Assembly (NCBI GenBank): GCA_964492595.1
Contig: CAZBKY010000022.1
Location: 1 to 11,679 of the forward strand
From: CAYNFP01 sp964492595
GTDB taxonomy: Bacteria; Bacillota_I; Bacilli_A; RF39; UBA660
Length of the DNA stretch: 11,679 bases
Direction of reading: 5' to 3'
Under the pieces are notes generated by a model, which had not been told where the DNA came from, made no database searches, and saw only the letters and a list, made by a program, of their open reading frames with translations. The position numbers were made by a program, and so were the translations under genes. Shown piece after piece: positions 1 through 6,421 of this stretch; position 1 is the first letter of the stretch; each line of letters opens with the position of its first letter.

Positions 1-23
1 ACTTTTTTACAAGTGCTTTTTAT
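1..23 (-). terminator. Partial hairpin after rpsR, cut by window edge
   Basis: Read on the minus strand, directly after the rpsR stop comes an A-rich stretch, then GCACTT (16-11), a short A-rich loop, and AAGT (4-1), where the window ends. AAGT is the beginning of the complement AAGTGC, so a Rho-independent terminator closing the rpsF-ssb-rpsR operon is likely. Only four bases of the second arm are visible, and the expected U-run would lie outside the window. Confidence 0.4.
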
Positions 24-227
24 TTAGCAAAGTTCCATAAATCTTGCTCTTTTAACTTCTCTAGCAATATGTCTTTGATGTTTAGCACAAGCTCCTGTCA
101 TTCTTCTAGGTAATATCTTACCTTTTTCACTCATATATTTACTAACAATAACTGTGTCTTTATAATTAACATCTTTGTCTGCGCACATTTGACATATTTT
201 CTTTTTTCTTTGAAAAAATTCTGCCAT
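24..227 (-). CDS. rpsR: 30S ribosomal protein S18, zinc-type (C+) form
   Basis: Small-subunit protein that binds 16S rRNA as a heterodimer with S6. The core signature is clear: NYKD near residue 21, EKGKILPRR at 34-42, TGACAKHQR at 44-52 and KRARFM near 59-64. Cys12 and Cys15 (CxxC) plus Cys47 and His50 (CxxH) make a four-ligand set, which marks the zinc-binding C+ form of S18 rather than the cysteine-free form of many Bacillus. The protein is 67 residues, shorter than the usual 75-80. It ends in MELC where most S18 proteins continue with ALLPY or similar, so the extreme C-terminal tail is missing. No obvious frameshift restores it. It starts at ATG 14 bases after the ssb stop, behind GAAAGGAG, and is the last gene of rpsF-ssb-rpsR. 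Confidence 0.96.
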   Translation of the reverse strand: MAEFFQRKKKICQMCADKDVNYKDTVIVSKYMSEKGKILPRRMTGACAKHQRHIAREVKRARFMELC

Positions 228-241
228 AATATTTCTCCTTT

Positions 242-721
242 CTAATTAAATGGTAAATCATCATCTGTTATAGCAATTTCATTGCCAAAATCTTTATATG
301 GATCTCCCTCAGGTACTTCTATTTCAACAGGCATATCTACTGGAGCTGATGGAAATTGATCTACAAAACTATTATCTGGTAGATAGCTTGAGCCTGAAGC
401 ATCTTTTTTACTTCCTAAAAACTCTACACGATCAGCCACAACATCAACAACATATCTTTTTGTTCCATCTTGTGCATCATAGCTTCTTGATTGAAGTCTA
501 CCTTCAACTCCGACTAAACTTCCTTTAAAACAGTACTTTGATACATTTGCTGCTTGTCTTCCAAACACTGAAACATTGAAAAAATCTGTATCATAATTTC
601 CTTCTTTATTTTTAAAAGTTCTATTAATTGCAATAGAAAATGATGAAACCGCTAAACCGCTACCTGTAGTTCTTAATTCTGGATCTCTTGTAAGTCTACC
701 TGTCAACATTACTTTATTCAT
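242..721 (-). CDS. ssb: Single-stranded DNA-binding protein
   Basis: Essential SSB that coats single-stranded DNA during replication, repair and recombination, normally as a tetramer. Residues 1-103 form the OB fold, opening with MNKVMLTGRLTRDPELR and containing the FFNVSVFGRQA strand at 47-57. A low-complexity linker follows (about 104-150), then the acidic partner-binding tip DDDLPF at 153-158. Unusually, one Asn follows the Phe, so the chain ends in PFN rather than in Phe. The length of 159 residues is normal. Its ribosome binding site GAGGAG is built into the last codons of rpsF; the ATG lies 5 bases after the rpsF stop, which suggests translational coupling. Sitting between rpsF and rpsR is the standard bacterial order. 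Confidence 0.97.
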   Translation of the reverse strand: MNKVMLTGRLTRDPELRTTGSGLAVSSFSIAINRTFKNKEGNYDTDFFNVSVFGRQAANVSKYCFKGSLVGVEGRLQSRSYDAQDGTKRYVVDVVADRVEFLGSKKDASGSSYLPDNSFVDQFPSAPVDMPVEIEVPEGDPYKDFGNEIAITDDDLPFN

Positions 722-726
722 AACTT

Positions 727-1014
727 TTACTCCTCTTCTTTAATAATTAAGTATCTCAATATCTTTTCATCAATTCTCATTCTTCTGCTTAATTCAGTAA
801 TTGTCGCTGCATTGCATTCGACATTTAAAAGATAATAGTTTCCTCTAACCTCTTTTTTAATAGGGTTTGCAAATTTTTTTGACCCCATATCTTTTAAACT
901 CACTGAACCAGATTTCATGTCTTTCAAAAAAGCTTCATATGTCTTAGCAACTTCTTTAATTTCTTTTTCTTCCAAGTTTGATTTTACTATAAACATAATC
1001 TCATATTTGTTCAT
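727..1014 (-). CDS. rpsF: 30S ribosomal protein S6
   Basis: Small-subunit platform protein that pairs with S18 on 16S rRNA. The full-length 95-residue chain begins with the family hallmark MNKYEIMFIVK. It holds the central GSKKFANPIKKEVRGNYYLLNVEC segment in pieces (about 44-68) and the terminal LSRRMRIDEKILRYLIIK helix-strand region. It starts at ATG behind a near-perfect AAGGAGGTG (within 1019-1029). It is first in rpsF-ssb-rpsR, with a strong promoter about 70 bases upstream and a structured leader between. In many bacteria the S6:S18 complex binds this leader and represses its own operon. That control is likely here but not shown by sequence alone. Confidence 0.97.
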   Translation of the reverse strand: MNKYEIMFIVKSNLEEKEIKEVAKTYEAFLKDMKSGSVSLKDMGSKKFANPIKKEVRGNYYLLNVECNAATITELSRRMRIDEKILRYLIIKEEE

Positions 1015-1018
1015 TTTA

Positions 1019-1074
1019 CACCTCCTTTTGGACTAACGGCTTCTTAAAAAAAGAAGCAAGGAACTTTTAAGTTC
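1019..1074 (-). promoter_or_regulatory. Structured rpsF leader, possible S6:S18 autoregulatory motif
   Basis: The transcript leader between the predicted start (about 1074) and the rpsF start codon has two hairpins. The first pairs GAACT with AGTTC (1061-1074). The second pairs GCTTCTT (1057-1051) with AAGAAGC (1045-1039) around a U-rich loop. A CCG (1039-1037) sits at the 3' base of the second hairpin. Known S6:S18 leaders carry a CCG flanking a helix, mimicking the 16S binding site. The match here is by eye only; the outer closing helix is weak (ACUUAA with UUAGU, one bulge). The Shine-Dalgarno follows at 1019-1029. Confidence 0.42.
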
Positions 1075-1080
1075 AAAGGT

Positions 1081-1109
1081 ATTATAGCAAATAAAAAGTA
1101 TAATGTAAA
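1081..1109 (-). promoter_or_regulatory. Promoter of rpsF-ssb-rpsR
   Basis: On the minus strand TTTACA (1109-1104) lies exactly 17 bases before TATAAT (1086-1081), and the -10 is extended by TG one base upstream. This is a near-consensus vegetative sigma promoter. Transcription would begin near 1074, just at the first leader hairpin, giving a leader of about 60 bases. The position explains how the ribosomal genes are expressed independently of the DUF975 gene upstream. Confidence 0.85.
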
Positions 1110-1131
1110 CATTATATCTTTACTACTTTTT

Positions 1132-1767
1132 TTAATTTTTAAGCTTCTTTAACTCCTCATAATATAACGCCATTGATACACTCATATAAGGCATTACATA
1201 TATACATGCTATACCTAATGTTACAATACATAATAAAATCCACCCAAAAAAACTAAAATAAAACCCCAACAAATCCCCTTTATATCCATCAGTCATTTCT
1301 TTACTTTTTTTCAAAGTATCCATGATTTTAGTTTCGCCATCTGCCATTATATATGTAGTCATACTTAACATTAAAGTAATAATTACTCCAGGGATTAAAA
1401 GCAAAATATAACCTATTGTTGAAAATAAGCTAACTAATGCAAAAACTGCCCATATAGGTAATACATAATTGAGTTTGCTGAAAACATCTTTAATCTCAAA
1501 CTTCTTTCCTCTTACAAAATTCAAAATATATACTATAAGTCCTACATTTAGGGGACCTAAAAACAAAGATGTTATTATATCAGCAATTCCAAAATCATAT
1601 TTTATTGTTGAACCAGACATATAGATTTCTCTTGCAGGAAAAATATATCCAAATATAAAACTCAATACAATATTTATTCCCATTATAACCAAAGTGGGTT
1701 TCCATATAGTCCATAAATTATCTTTAATGAGTTTCCTGGCTTTTTCTTTTATTTTCACCTTATTCAT
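1132..1767 (-). CDS. DUF975 family membrane protein
   Basis: Integral membrane protein of unknown function, 211 residues from the chosen start. It fits the DUF975 pattern: a basic N-terminal helix (KEKARKLIKDNLW, 7-19), several hydrophobic segments (about 24-43, 66-85, 101-138, 164-196), and the C-terminal signature with a SKEMTDGYKGD helix near 155-165, FFGWILL near 173-179, TLGIACIYVMPY near 183-194 and a final ALYYEELKK. The longer frame could begin at GTG 1776, but that GTG belongs to the Shine-Dalgarno GGAGGTG, so ATG 1767, seven bases after it, is preferred. It lies between ychF and rpsF, an unusual place for this family. It has no visible partner. Function is not inferred. Confidence 0.82.
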   Translation of the reverse strand: MNKVKIKEKARKLIKDNLWTIWKPTLVIMGINIVLSFIFGYIFPAREIYMSGSTIKYDFGIADIITSLFLGPLNVGLIVYILNFVRGKKFEIKDVFSKLNYVLPIWAVFALVSLFSTIGYILLLIPGVIITLMLSMTTYIMADGETKIMDTLKKSKEMTDGYKGDLLGFYFSFFGWILLCIVTLGIACIYVMPYMSVSMALYYEELKKLKN

Positions 1768-1796
1768 TTTTTTCACCTCCTACTCATATTTATAAA

Positions 1797-1813
1797 CAGA
1801 ATTTTTTATTCTG
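1797..1813 (-). terminator. Weak hairpin between ychF and DUF975 gene
   Basis: A perfect 6-bp stem (CAGAAT with ATTCTG, five-base loop) lies 10 bases past the ychF stop, followed on the minus strand by TTTATAAAT. The stem is AT-rich and the following U-run is short, so it may attenuate rather than end transcription of the parA-ychF operon. Readthrough into the DUF975 gene is possible. Confidence 0.4.
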
Positions 1814-1823
1814 AAAATACACT

Positions 1824-2924
1824 TTATACATTAAACCTAAAATAACAGATATCTCCATCCTGCATCAAATATTCTTTACCTTCAAGCCTCATCTTACCCG
1901 ATGCCTTTACTTTTAGTTCACTTCCATACTCAATTAAATCTTCATAAGACATTATCTCCGCCTTTATAAATCCTCTTTGAAAATCTGTATGAATTATTCC
2001 GGCGCATTCAGGTGCTTTCATACCATCCTCAAAAGTCCAAGCTCTTACTTCATCTTTCCCAACAGTAAAAAATGTTTTAAGTCCCAATAATTTATAAGTT
2101 ACCTCTACAAGTTTATCTAACCCACTCATTTCAATTCCAAGTTCGTTTAAAAATTTGCTTTTTTCTTCTTCATTTAAATCTATTAATTCACTTTCTGTTT
2201 TAGCACACATTGGAATTACTGAAGCATTTTCTTTTGAAGCTAAATTCATTAAATTTATTAAATATTTGTTATCGTTTTCTATTAAATCATCTTCTGAAAT
2301 ATTTGCCAAATAAATTATAGGCTTTAAAGATATAAAATTAAAAGGTTTTAATATTTTAATTTCATTTTCATCCCAACTTTCCTGTCTTAATGGTATTCCT
2401 TTATTTAAAAGCTCTTTTGCTTTTGTTAAGACCGAAAGTTCGAGTAAACTTAATTTGTCATTTTCAGTTTTAGCTTTTTTTTCTATTTTAGAAATTCTAC
2501 TCTCTATTATTTCTAAATCACTTATAGTTAATTCTAAATTTATAATTTCTGTGTCTCTTAAAGGATCTATTTCTCCTTCAACATGAATAATGTTTTTATC
2601 CTCAAAGCATCTAATAACATGAACTATTGCATCAACTTCTCTAATATGTGATAAAAATTTATTGCCAAGCCCTTCTCCAGTAGATGCTCCTTTTACCAAC
2701 CCGGCAATATCAATAAATTCATATTGCGTTGGTATTAATCTTTCTGGCTCATATAAAGAATTGAGTTTTTCAAGTCTAATATCCTTTACAAACACAACAC
2801 CAATATTAGGATCAATGGTTGCAAAAGGATAGTTTGCAGCTAAAACACTTTTTTTAGTAATTGCATTAAATAATGTACTCTTACCTACATTGGGTAAACC
2901 AATAATTCCCGCTTTCAAAGCCAT
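1824..2924 (-). CDS. ychF: Ribosome-associated ATPase YchF/Obg-like (EngD)
   Basis: Universally conserved P-loop protein of the Obg family (YchF/OLA1). It hydrolyses ATP in preference to GTP and associates with ribosomes; in several bacteria it is tied to stress response. The 366-residue length is normal. The P-loop GLPNVGKS is at 9-16, switch II DIAG at 72-75, and the altered G4 motif NISE at 208-211 replaces the NKxD of true GTPases. A coiled-coil insertion covers about 130-175. The TGS domain fills about 280-364 with VRAWTF, AGIIHTDFQRGFIKAE and the terminal GDICYFRFNV. Its Shine-Dalgarno (GGAAAGAG) overlaps the stop of the AbgT-family gene 17 bases upstream, so it is probably co-translated in the parA operon. 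In B. subtilis the homologue (yyaF) also lies between spo0J and rpsF, so the location is ancestral. Confidence 0.97.
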   Translation of the reverse strand: MALKAGIIGLPNVGKSTLFNAITKKSVLAANYPFATIDPNIGVVFVKDIRLEKLNSLYEPERLIPTQYEFIDIAGLVKGASTGEGLGNKFLSHIREVDAIVHVIRCFEDKNIIHVEGEIDPLRDTEIINLELTISDLEIIESRISKIEKKAKTENDKLSLLELSVLTKAKELLNKGIPLRQESWDENEIKILKPFNFISLKPIIYLANISEDDLIENDNKYLINLMNLASKENASVIPMCAKTESELIDLNEEEKSKFLNELGIEMSGLDKLVEVTYKLLGLKTFFTVGKDEVRAWTFEDGMKAPECAGIIHTDFQRGFIKAEIMSYEDLIEYGSELKVKASGKMRLEGKEYLMQDGDICYFRFNV

Positions 2925-2941
2925 TTTACATCAACTCTTTC

Positions 2942-4480
2942 CTATCTTGTTAAATATTCAACTCCAGGCATACTTCCAACACCTAAAGGCAATCCTGTAA
3001 TATACCAGCCGATAAGAACTACAAACCATATTAAAAATGTTGTAATACTGTATGGAAACATATATTTAAGACTTTTGCCAATAGTGATTATTTCTCCTTG
3101 ATTATATTTTTCTAAAAATGCAACATATATTACAAAATAAGCAAAAATAGGAGTTATACCATTAGTTATAGCATCTCCGGCGGTATATATTATTTGCGCA
3201 AATTCAGGAGACATACTTGCATTCATAAATACTGGCACTACTACTCCACTCATCATTGACCATTTTATTATGGAAGATGGAACAAATAAATTACTTATCA
3301 TAACAATCAACAAAAGCATTATAATTAAACCTACACCCGTAAAATTAAACGATGTTAACATATTAAAAAGCCAAGCTGTTATAACATAACCCATATTTGT
3401 TTTTTTAAATACACTTATAAATACAGATGCGAAGAATAATAAAACAATTATGCTTCCAATACCATCCAAAGAATGTGATAAACTTTTTGTTAAATCTTTA
3501 TTTGTTTTTATAGAACGAGTCATTAGTCCATATGAAAGCCCAACCAAGAAAAACCATAATGTAATTATAAATACAAAGCCTTTACTGAAAAGAGAATTAT
3601 CACCAAAAAGCATATCAATATACCTTATTCCAGCATCATCTAAAAGCCCACCAGATAAAGGCAACCCAGGAATTATGCTGTAAATTAATACAAGCAAATA
3701 AACAATACCCACTAATACCGCTATTACAAGTCCTCTTAGATCCTTATTTGTAATAACATAATTTTCATCCTCTTCACTAAATTCATATTTTGGAAGACTT
3801 GGCATTATCCTGTTTTCAGTTATATTAGTAAATAAAATTGACATTATTATAAGAACTGCAATCATTATAAACAATGAAAAGAATGCACCAACAATATAGT
3901 TTACATCTAAAAGTTTTGATGCACTGATAGTTAAATCAAGTAAACTGCTATCTACAGAACTTAAAAACACATTCACTCCACAGCCAAATGACATAGAAGC
4001 AAAAGAAGCTATAATTCCACCCAACGGATTTCTTTTACCATATTTAAATAATAAGGCAGAAATTGGTAAAACTATAACAAATCCTATATCTCCAAGCAAT
4101 GCAAATAATATACTGATTATAACTATCATAAATGTTACTGCATACTTTGAAGAATTTCTAGTTAACAAAGTAAGAGCCGTTCTCATAAAACCAGATTTTT
4201 CTAATATACCTATTCCAATTAATGTAATTAAAAGCATTGATAATGGTGCGAAAGAAACAAAGTCACTTACAGCATTTGTGACTATATACTTAAGTCCATA
4301 TAAACTGAAGAAGCTTTCGGTGCTTACTACAGTTTTTGTTAATTCATTAGTAACTGAATTTACTGTAGAATACTCACCCTGAGCATTAAAAAATGATAAA
4401 ACTCCACTTAAAAATATAGTTATTATGAGTAATACTATAAAAGTTACCATTGGACTCAATACTATTTTTTTCTTTAACAT
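2942..4480 (-). CDS. AbgT family transporter (divergent)
   Basis: A 512-residue polytopic inner-membrane protein of the AbgT family, whose studied members (AbgT, MtrF, YdaH) import p-aminobenzoyl-glutamate or export sulfonamides and similar compounds. Repeated hydrophobic segments run the whole length. Family landmarks are two re-entrant motifs: FASMSFGCGVN with Asp177 (160-181), and Asn397, PSS 401-403, Trp407, PVFM 416-419, SPEFAQ 424-429, GDAITN 435-440, Pro444. Spacing from Trp407 to Asp436 (29) and to Pro444 (37) matches MtrF Trp420, Asp449 and Pro457. However, the MtrF Ser417 and Arg446 positions are Ile404 and Thr433 here, so the substrate may differ. ATG shares one base with the DUF951 stop, with AAAGGTGAT just before it. 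It sits inside the parA-parB-DUF951-ychF cluster, where B. subtilis has no such transporter. Substrate unknown. Confidence 0.85.
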   Translation of the reverse strand: MLKKKIVLSPMVTFIVLLIITIFLSGVLSFFNAQGEYSTVNSVTNELTKTVVSTESFFSLYGLKYIVTNAVSDFVSFAPLSMLLITLIGIGILEKSGFMRTALTLLTRNSSKYAVTFMIVIISILFALLGDIGFVIVLPISALLFKYGKRNPLGGIIASFASMSFGCGVNVFLSSVDSSLLDLTISASKLLDVNYIVGAFFSLFIMIAVLIIMSILFTNITENRIMPSLPKYEFSEEDENYVITNKDLRGLVIAVLVGIVYLLVLIYSIIPGLPLSGGLLDDAGIRYIDMLFGDNSLFSKGFVFIITLWFFLVGLSYGLMTRSIKTNKDLTKSLSHSLDGIGSIIVLLFFASVFISVFKKTNMGYVITAWLFNMLTSFNFTGVGLIIMLLLIVMISNLFVPSSIIKWSMMSGVVVPVFMNASMSPEFAQIIYTAGDAITNGITPIFAYFVIYVAFLEKYNQGEIITIGKSLKYMFPYSITTFLIWFVVLIGWYITGLPLGVGSMPGVEYLTR

Positions 4481-4662
4481 TATTCAATCACCTTTTTTAA
4501 TTTTTTTTCAAATTCTAATCTATCCATCATAATGCATCTACCACAATTTATGCATTTTAGTTTAATATCAACCCCACATCTTGTTATTTGCCATAAATTT
4601 GTTTTACAGGCATGCGGTTTTTTCATAATTACAGTAGAATTTAAATCATATTTTTTATTCAT
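4480..4662 (-). CDS. DUF951 family small cysteine-rich protein (YyzM-like)
   Basis: Sixty-residue basic protein of the DUF951 family, B. subtilis YyzM being the likely counterpart at the same place in the genome. Signature pieces are VIMKKPHACKTNLWQI (11-26), a CGVDIKLKC core (29-37), CINCGR (37-42) and the terminal FEKKLKKV. Cys19, Cys29, Cys37, Cys40 and Cys43 with His17 could bind a metal, but no metal site is proven. The function of the family is unknown. The start overlaps the end of parB by 8 bases (ATGAATAA), and the stop shares a base with the next ATG, so its translation is tightly coupled both ways. Conserved linkage with parB and ychF is a strong reason to accept it as real despite its size. 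Confidence 0.9.
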   Translation of the reverse strand: MNKKYDLNSTVIMKKPHACKTNLWQITRCGVDIKLKCINCGRCIMMDRLEFEKKLKKVIE

Positions 4663-5548
4663 CGGTATTCACATCTATTTTCAAAATTTCTAAAATTCTT
4701 TCTAAATCTTTTTCGCTGTCAAATGGTATAGTAATGTTCTTAGAATTTATTTTAACCATTGAACCTATTTTATCTCTTAATATCTCTTGAATATACTGAT
4801 ATTTATTTTCTTCTTTTTTACCTATTCTCTTGATAGGTTTTTGCCTTAAATATTCTGGATTTAATAATATTTCCTCAAGCTTTCTTACAGTTATATTTTC
4901 AGTAATTATTTTATTTGCCATTTGAGATATTTTTTCATAATCTTCTAATTTACTCAATAATTTAGCATGTCCCAGACTAATCTCTTTTTTAAGAATTTTA
5001 TCCTGTACATCTTTTGGAAGTCTAAGAATTCCAAGCATATTTGTAATATAACTTCTACTTTTTCCGATTTTTTTGGCAAATTCATCTTGAGTGATTTCCA
5101 AAGATTTAATTAAATTCCTATAAGCTTCTGCCTCTTCTATTGCCGTCAAATCTTCTCTTTGAACATTCTCAAGAAGTGCGATTTGCATCATTTCTTTATC
5201 AGTAAAATCTTTTACAATCGCAGGAATTGTTTCTTTATCTGCAATACGACTGGCTCTTACTCTTCTTTCTCCTGCAACTATTTCATAACCCTTTATACTT
5301 CTTTTGACTATTATAGGCTGTATAACTCCAAATTCTTTTATAGATTCTGCAAGTTCATTTAATTTCTCTTCATCAAAGTTTTGTCTGGGCTGATAAGGAT
5401 TTCCTCTTAAGTCTTCTAACTTTACCTGAATAATATCACTTTTATTCACAGTATCTAAAATGTTTTTTTCAAATGAAGATATATTAATAGCCTCATTATT
5501 AAATAACTGTTCCAGTCCTCTTCCTAAAGCCTGTCTTTTATTCTCCAT
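4655..5548 (-). CDS. parB: Chromosome partitioning protein ParB/Spo0J
   Basis: CTP-dependent DNA clamp that loads at parS sites and spreads to organise the origin region with ParA and SMC. With the ATG at 5548 the protein has 297 residues. The N-terminal LGRGLEQLF (about 8-16) is the region that stimulates ParA. The CTP-binding fold shows GNPYQPR (49-55) and GERRVRAS (93-100), followed by ENVQRE (127-132). The helix-turn-helix TQDEFAKKIGKSRSYITNML spans about 153-172, and a C-terminal dimer domain fills the last 50 residues. A TTG nine bases further upstream is in frame, but AAAGAGGTGA (5567-5558) is correctly spaced only for the ATG. It overlaps the parA stop by 11 bases. No 16-bp parS site was found by eye in the window. 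True Noc is not excluded, but pairing with parA favours Spo0J. Confidence 0.95.
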   Translation of the reverse strand: MENKRQALGRGLEQLFNNEAINISSFEKNILDTVNKSDIIQVKLEDLRGNPYQPRQNFDEEKLNELAESIKEFGVIQPIIVKRSIKGYEIVAGERRVRASRIADKETIPAIVKDFTDKEMMQIALLENVQREDLTAIEEAEAYRNLIKSLEITQDEFAKKIGKSRSYITNMLGILRLPKDVQDKILKKEISLGHAKLLSKLEDYEKISQMANKIITENITVRKLEEILLNPEYLRQKPIKRIGKKEENKYQYIQEILRDKIGSMVKINSKNITIPFDSEKDLERILEILKIDVNTDE

Positions 5549-6323
5549 TTCTATCAATCACCTCTTTTGCCAAATTTAAGTATGCAAGCGCACCTTTACA
5601 TTTAGGATCATATTCAATTATAGGTTTTCCATGAGAAGGTGCCTCTACTAATCTTACTAATCTGGGTATAATTGTATCAAAAACTTTATCTTTAAAAAAC
5701 TTTCTTAACTCTTCAACAACCTGAAGACCTAAAAGAGTCCTTCCATCAAGCATTGTAAGCAAAACTCCCTCTATATCTAAACTCGGGTTAATTCTAGTTT
5801 GAGTAAGTATAATTGTATTTAACAACTGTGTCACTCCCTCTAAAGCATAATATTCGCATTGAACTGGAATCAAAACTGAATTTGAAGAGGCAAGTGCGTT
5901 TGTTGTCAGTAAACCTAAGTTTGGAGGACAATCAATAATTATATAATCATATCTTCCCCTTATTTTATCTATTTTACCTTTTAACTGATCGCTAATTTTA
6001 AAATCATTCACCATCATGCTTTTTTGAACAAGCTCTATATCTGTTCCAGCTAAATTTATCATAGATGGAATAATACTAAGATTTTTGTAAGGAGTTTTTA
6101 TTATTGTATCTTCAATATCTGCCTCTCCCATTATTACATCATAAATGCTTTTTGACACATCAAGTTTATTAACGCCAAGCCCTGTTGTCGAATTACTTTG
6201 AGGATCTAAATCTATCAATAATACTTTTTTGCCTAAATGTCCTAAAGAACTGGAAAGGTTTATACTAGTTGTTGTTTTTCCTACTCCACCTTTTTGATTA
6301 ACCAATGAAATCACTTTCCCCAT
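5538..6323 (-). CDS. parA: Chromosome partitioning ATPase ParA/Soj
   Basis: Deviant Walker ATPase that dimerises on DNA with ATP and works with ParB in origin segregation; in B. subtilis Soj it also regulates DnaA. The full-length 261 residues begin MGKVISLVNQ, with the deviant Walker A KGGVGKTT at 11-18 including the signature lysine at 11. Walker A-prime DLDPQ lies near 38-42 and Walker B IIIDCPP near 128-134. LVEAPSHGKPI and the terminal ALAYLNLAKEV helix are typical of chromosomal Soj. The short N-terminus lacks the extra helix-turn-helix of plasmid P1/P7-type ParA. It heads the parA-parB-DUF951-AbgT-ychF cluster. The Shine-Dalgarno GAGGT lies 8 bases before ATG. mnmG and rsmG, often found upstream, are absent here; a divergent YibE/F gene replaces them. 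Confidence 0.96.
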   Translation of the reverse strand: MGKVISLVNQKGGVGKTTTSINLSSSLGHLGKKVLLIDLDPQSNSTTGLGVNKLDVSKSIYDVIMGEADIEDTIIKTPYKNLSIIPSMINLAGTDIELVQKSMMVNDFKISDQLKGKIDKIRGRYDYIIIDCPPNLGLLTTNALASSNSVLIPVQCEYYALEGVTQLLNTIILTQTRINPSLDIEGVLLTMLDGRTLLGLQVVEELRKFFKDKVFDTIIPRLVRLVEAPSHGKPIIEYDPKCKGALAYLNLAKEVIDRNGE

Positions 6324-6363
6324 AGTATGTTACCTCACTCATAAATTATTTTAACACATACTA
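6323..6363. repeat. 8-bp inverted repeat flanking the parA start region
   Basis: TAGTATGT at 6323-6330 is the exact reverse complement of ACATACTA at 6356-6363, with 25 bases between the outer arms' inner ends. One arm touches the parA start codon and the other lies just upstream of its -10. It could be an operator for a dimeric regulator or chance in AT-rich DNA. It is not in one transcript, so not a terminator. Confidence 0.35.
6348..6353 (-). promoter_or_regulatory. Probable extended -10 promoter of parA operon
   Basis: On the minus strand TAAAAT (6353-6348) is preceded by TGT, giving an extended -10. No good -35 lies 16-18 bases upstream (TTTCAA at best). Start of transcription would be near 6341, about 18 bases before the parA ATG. 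It lies between the arms of an 8-bp inverted repeat (6323-6330 and 6356-6363). Confidence 0.5.
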
Positions 6364-6394
6364 AGTTTTTTTGAAAGAAATAATACTAAAATTA

Positions 6395-6403
6395 TGCTAT
6401 AAT
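6395..6403 (+). promoter_or_regulatory. Extended -10 promoter of yibE/F gene
   Basis: TGCTATAAT (6395-6403) is a perfect extended -10. A TTGAAA at 6371 is 21 bases away, too far for a standard -35, so the extended -10 probably carries most of the recognition. Transcription would begin near 6410, directly before AAGAGGTG (6411-6418) and the ATG at 6422, leaving a leader of only about 12 bases. Confidence 0.65.
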
Positions 6404-6421
6404 TTTGAAGAAGAGGTGCTT

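Noticed and set aside
298..528. Plus-strand open frame of 76 codons opposite ssb
   Set aside because: Shadow of ssb with leucine/histidine-rich composition and no start signals.
5549..5557. TTG start for parB nine bases upstream
   Set aside because: The Shine-Dalgarno AAAGAGGTGA abuts the TTG with almost no spacing, whereas the ATG has proper spacing.
6371..6421. Longer N-terminus of the YibE/F protein from TTG 6371
   Set aside because: It precedes the predicted -10 box, adds residues unlike a membrane protein start, and lacks a ribosome binding site.
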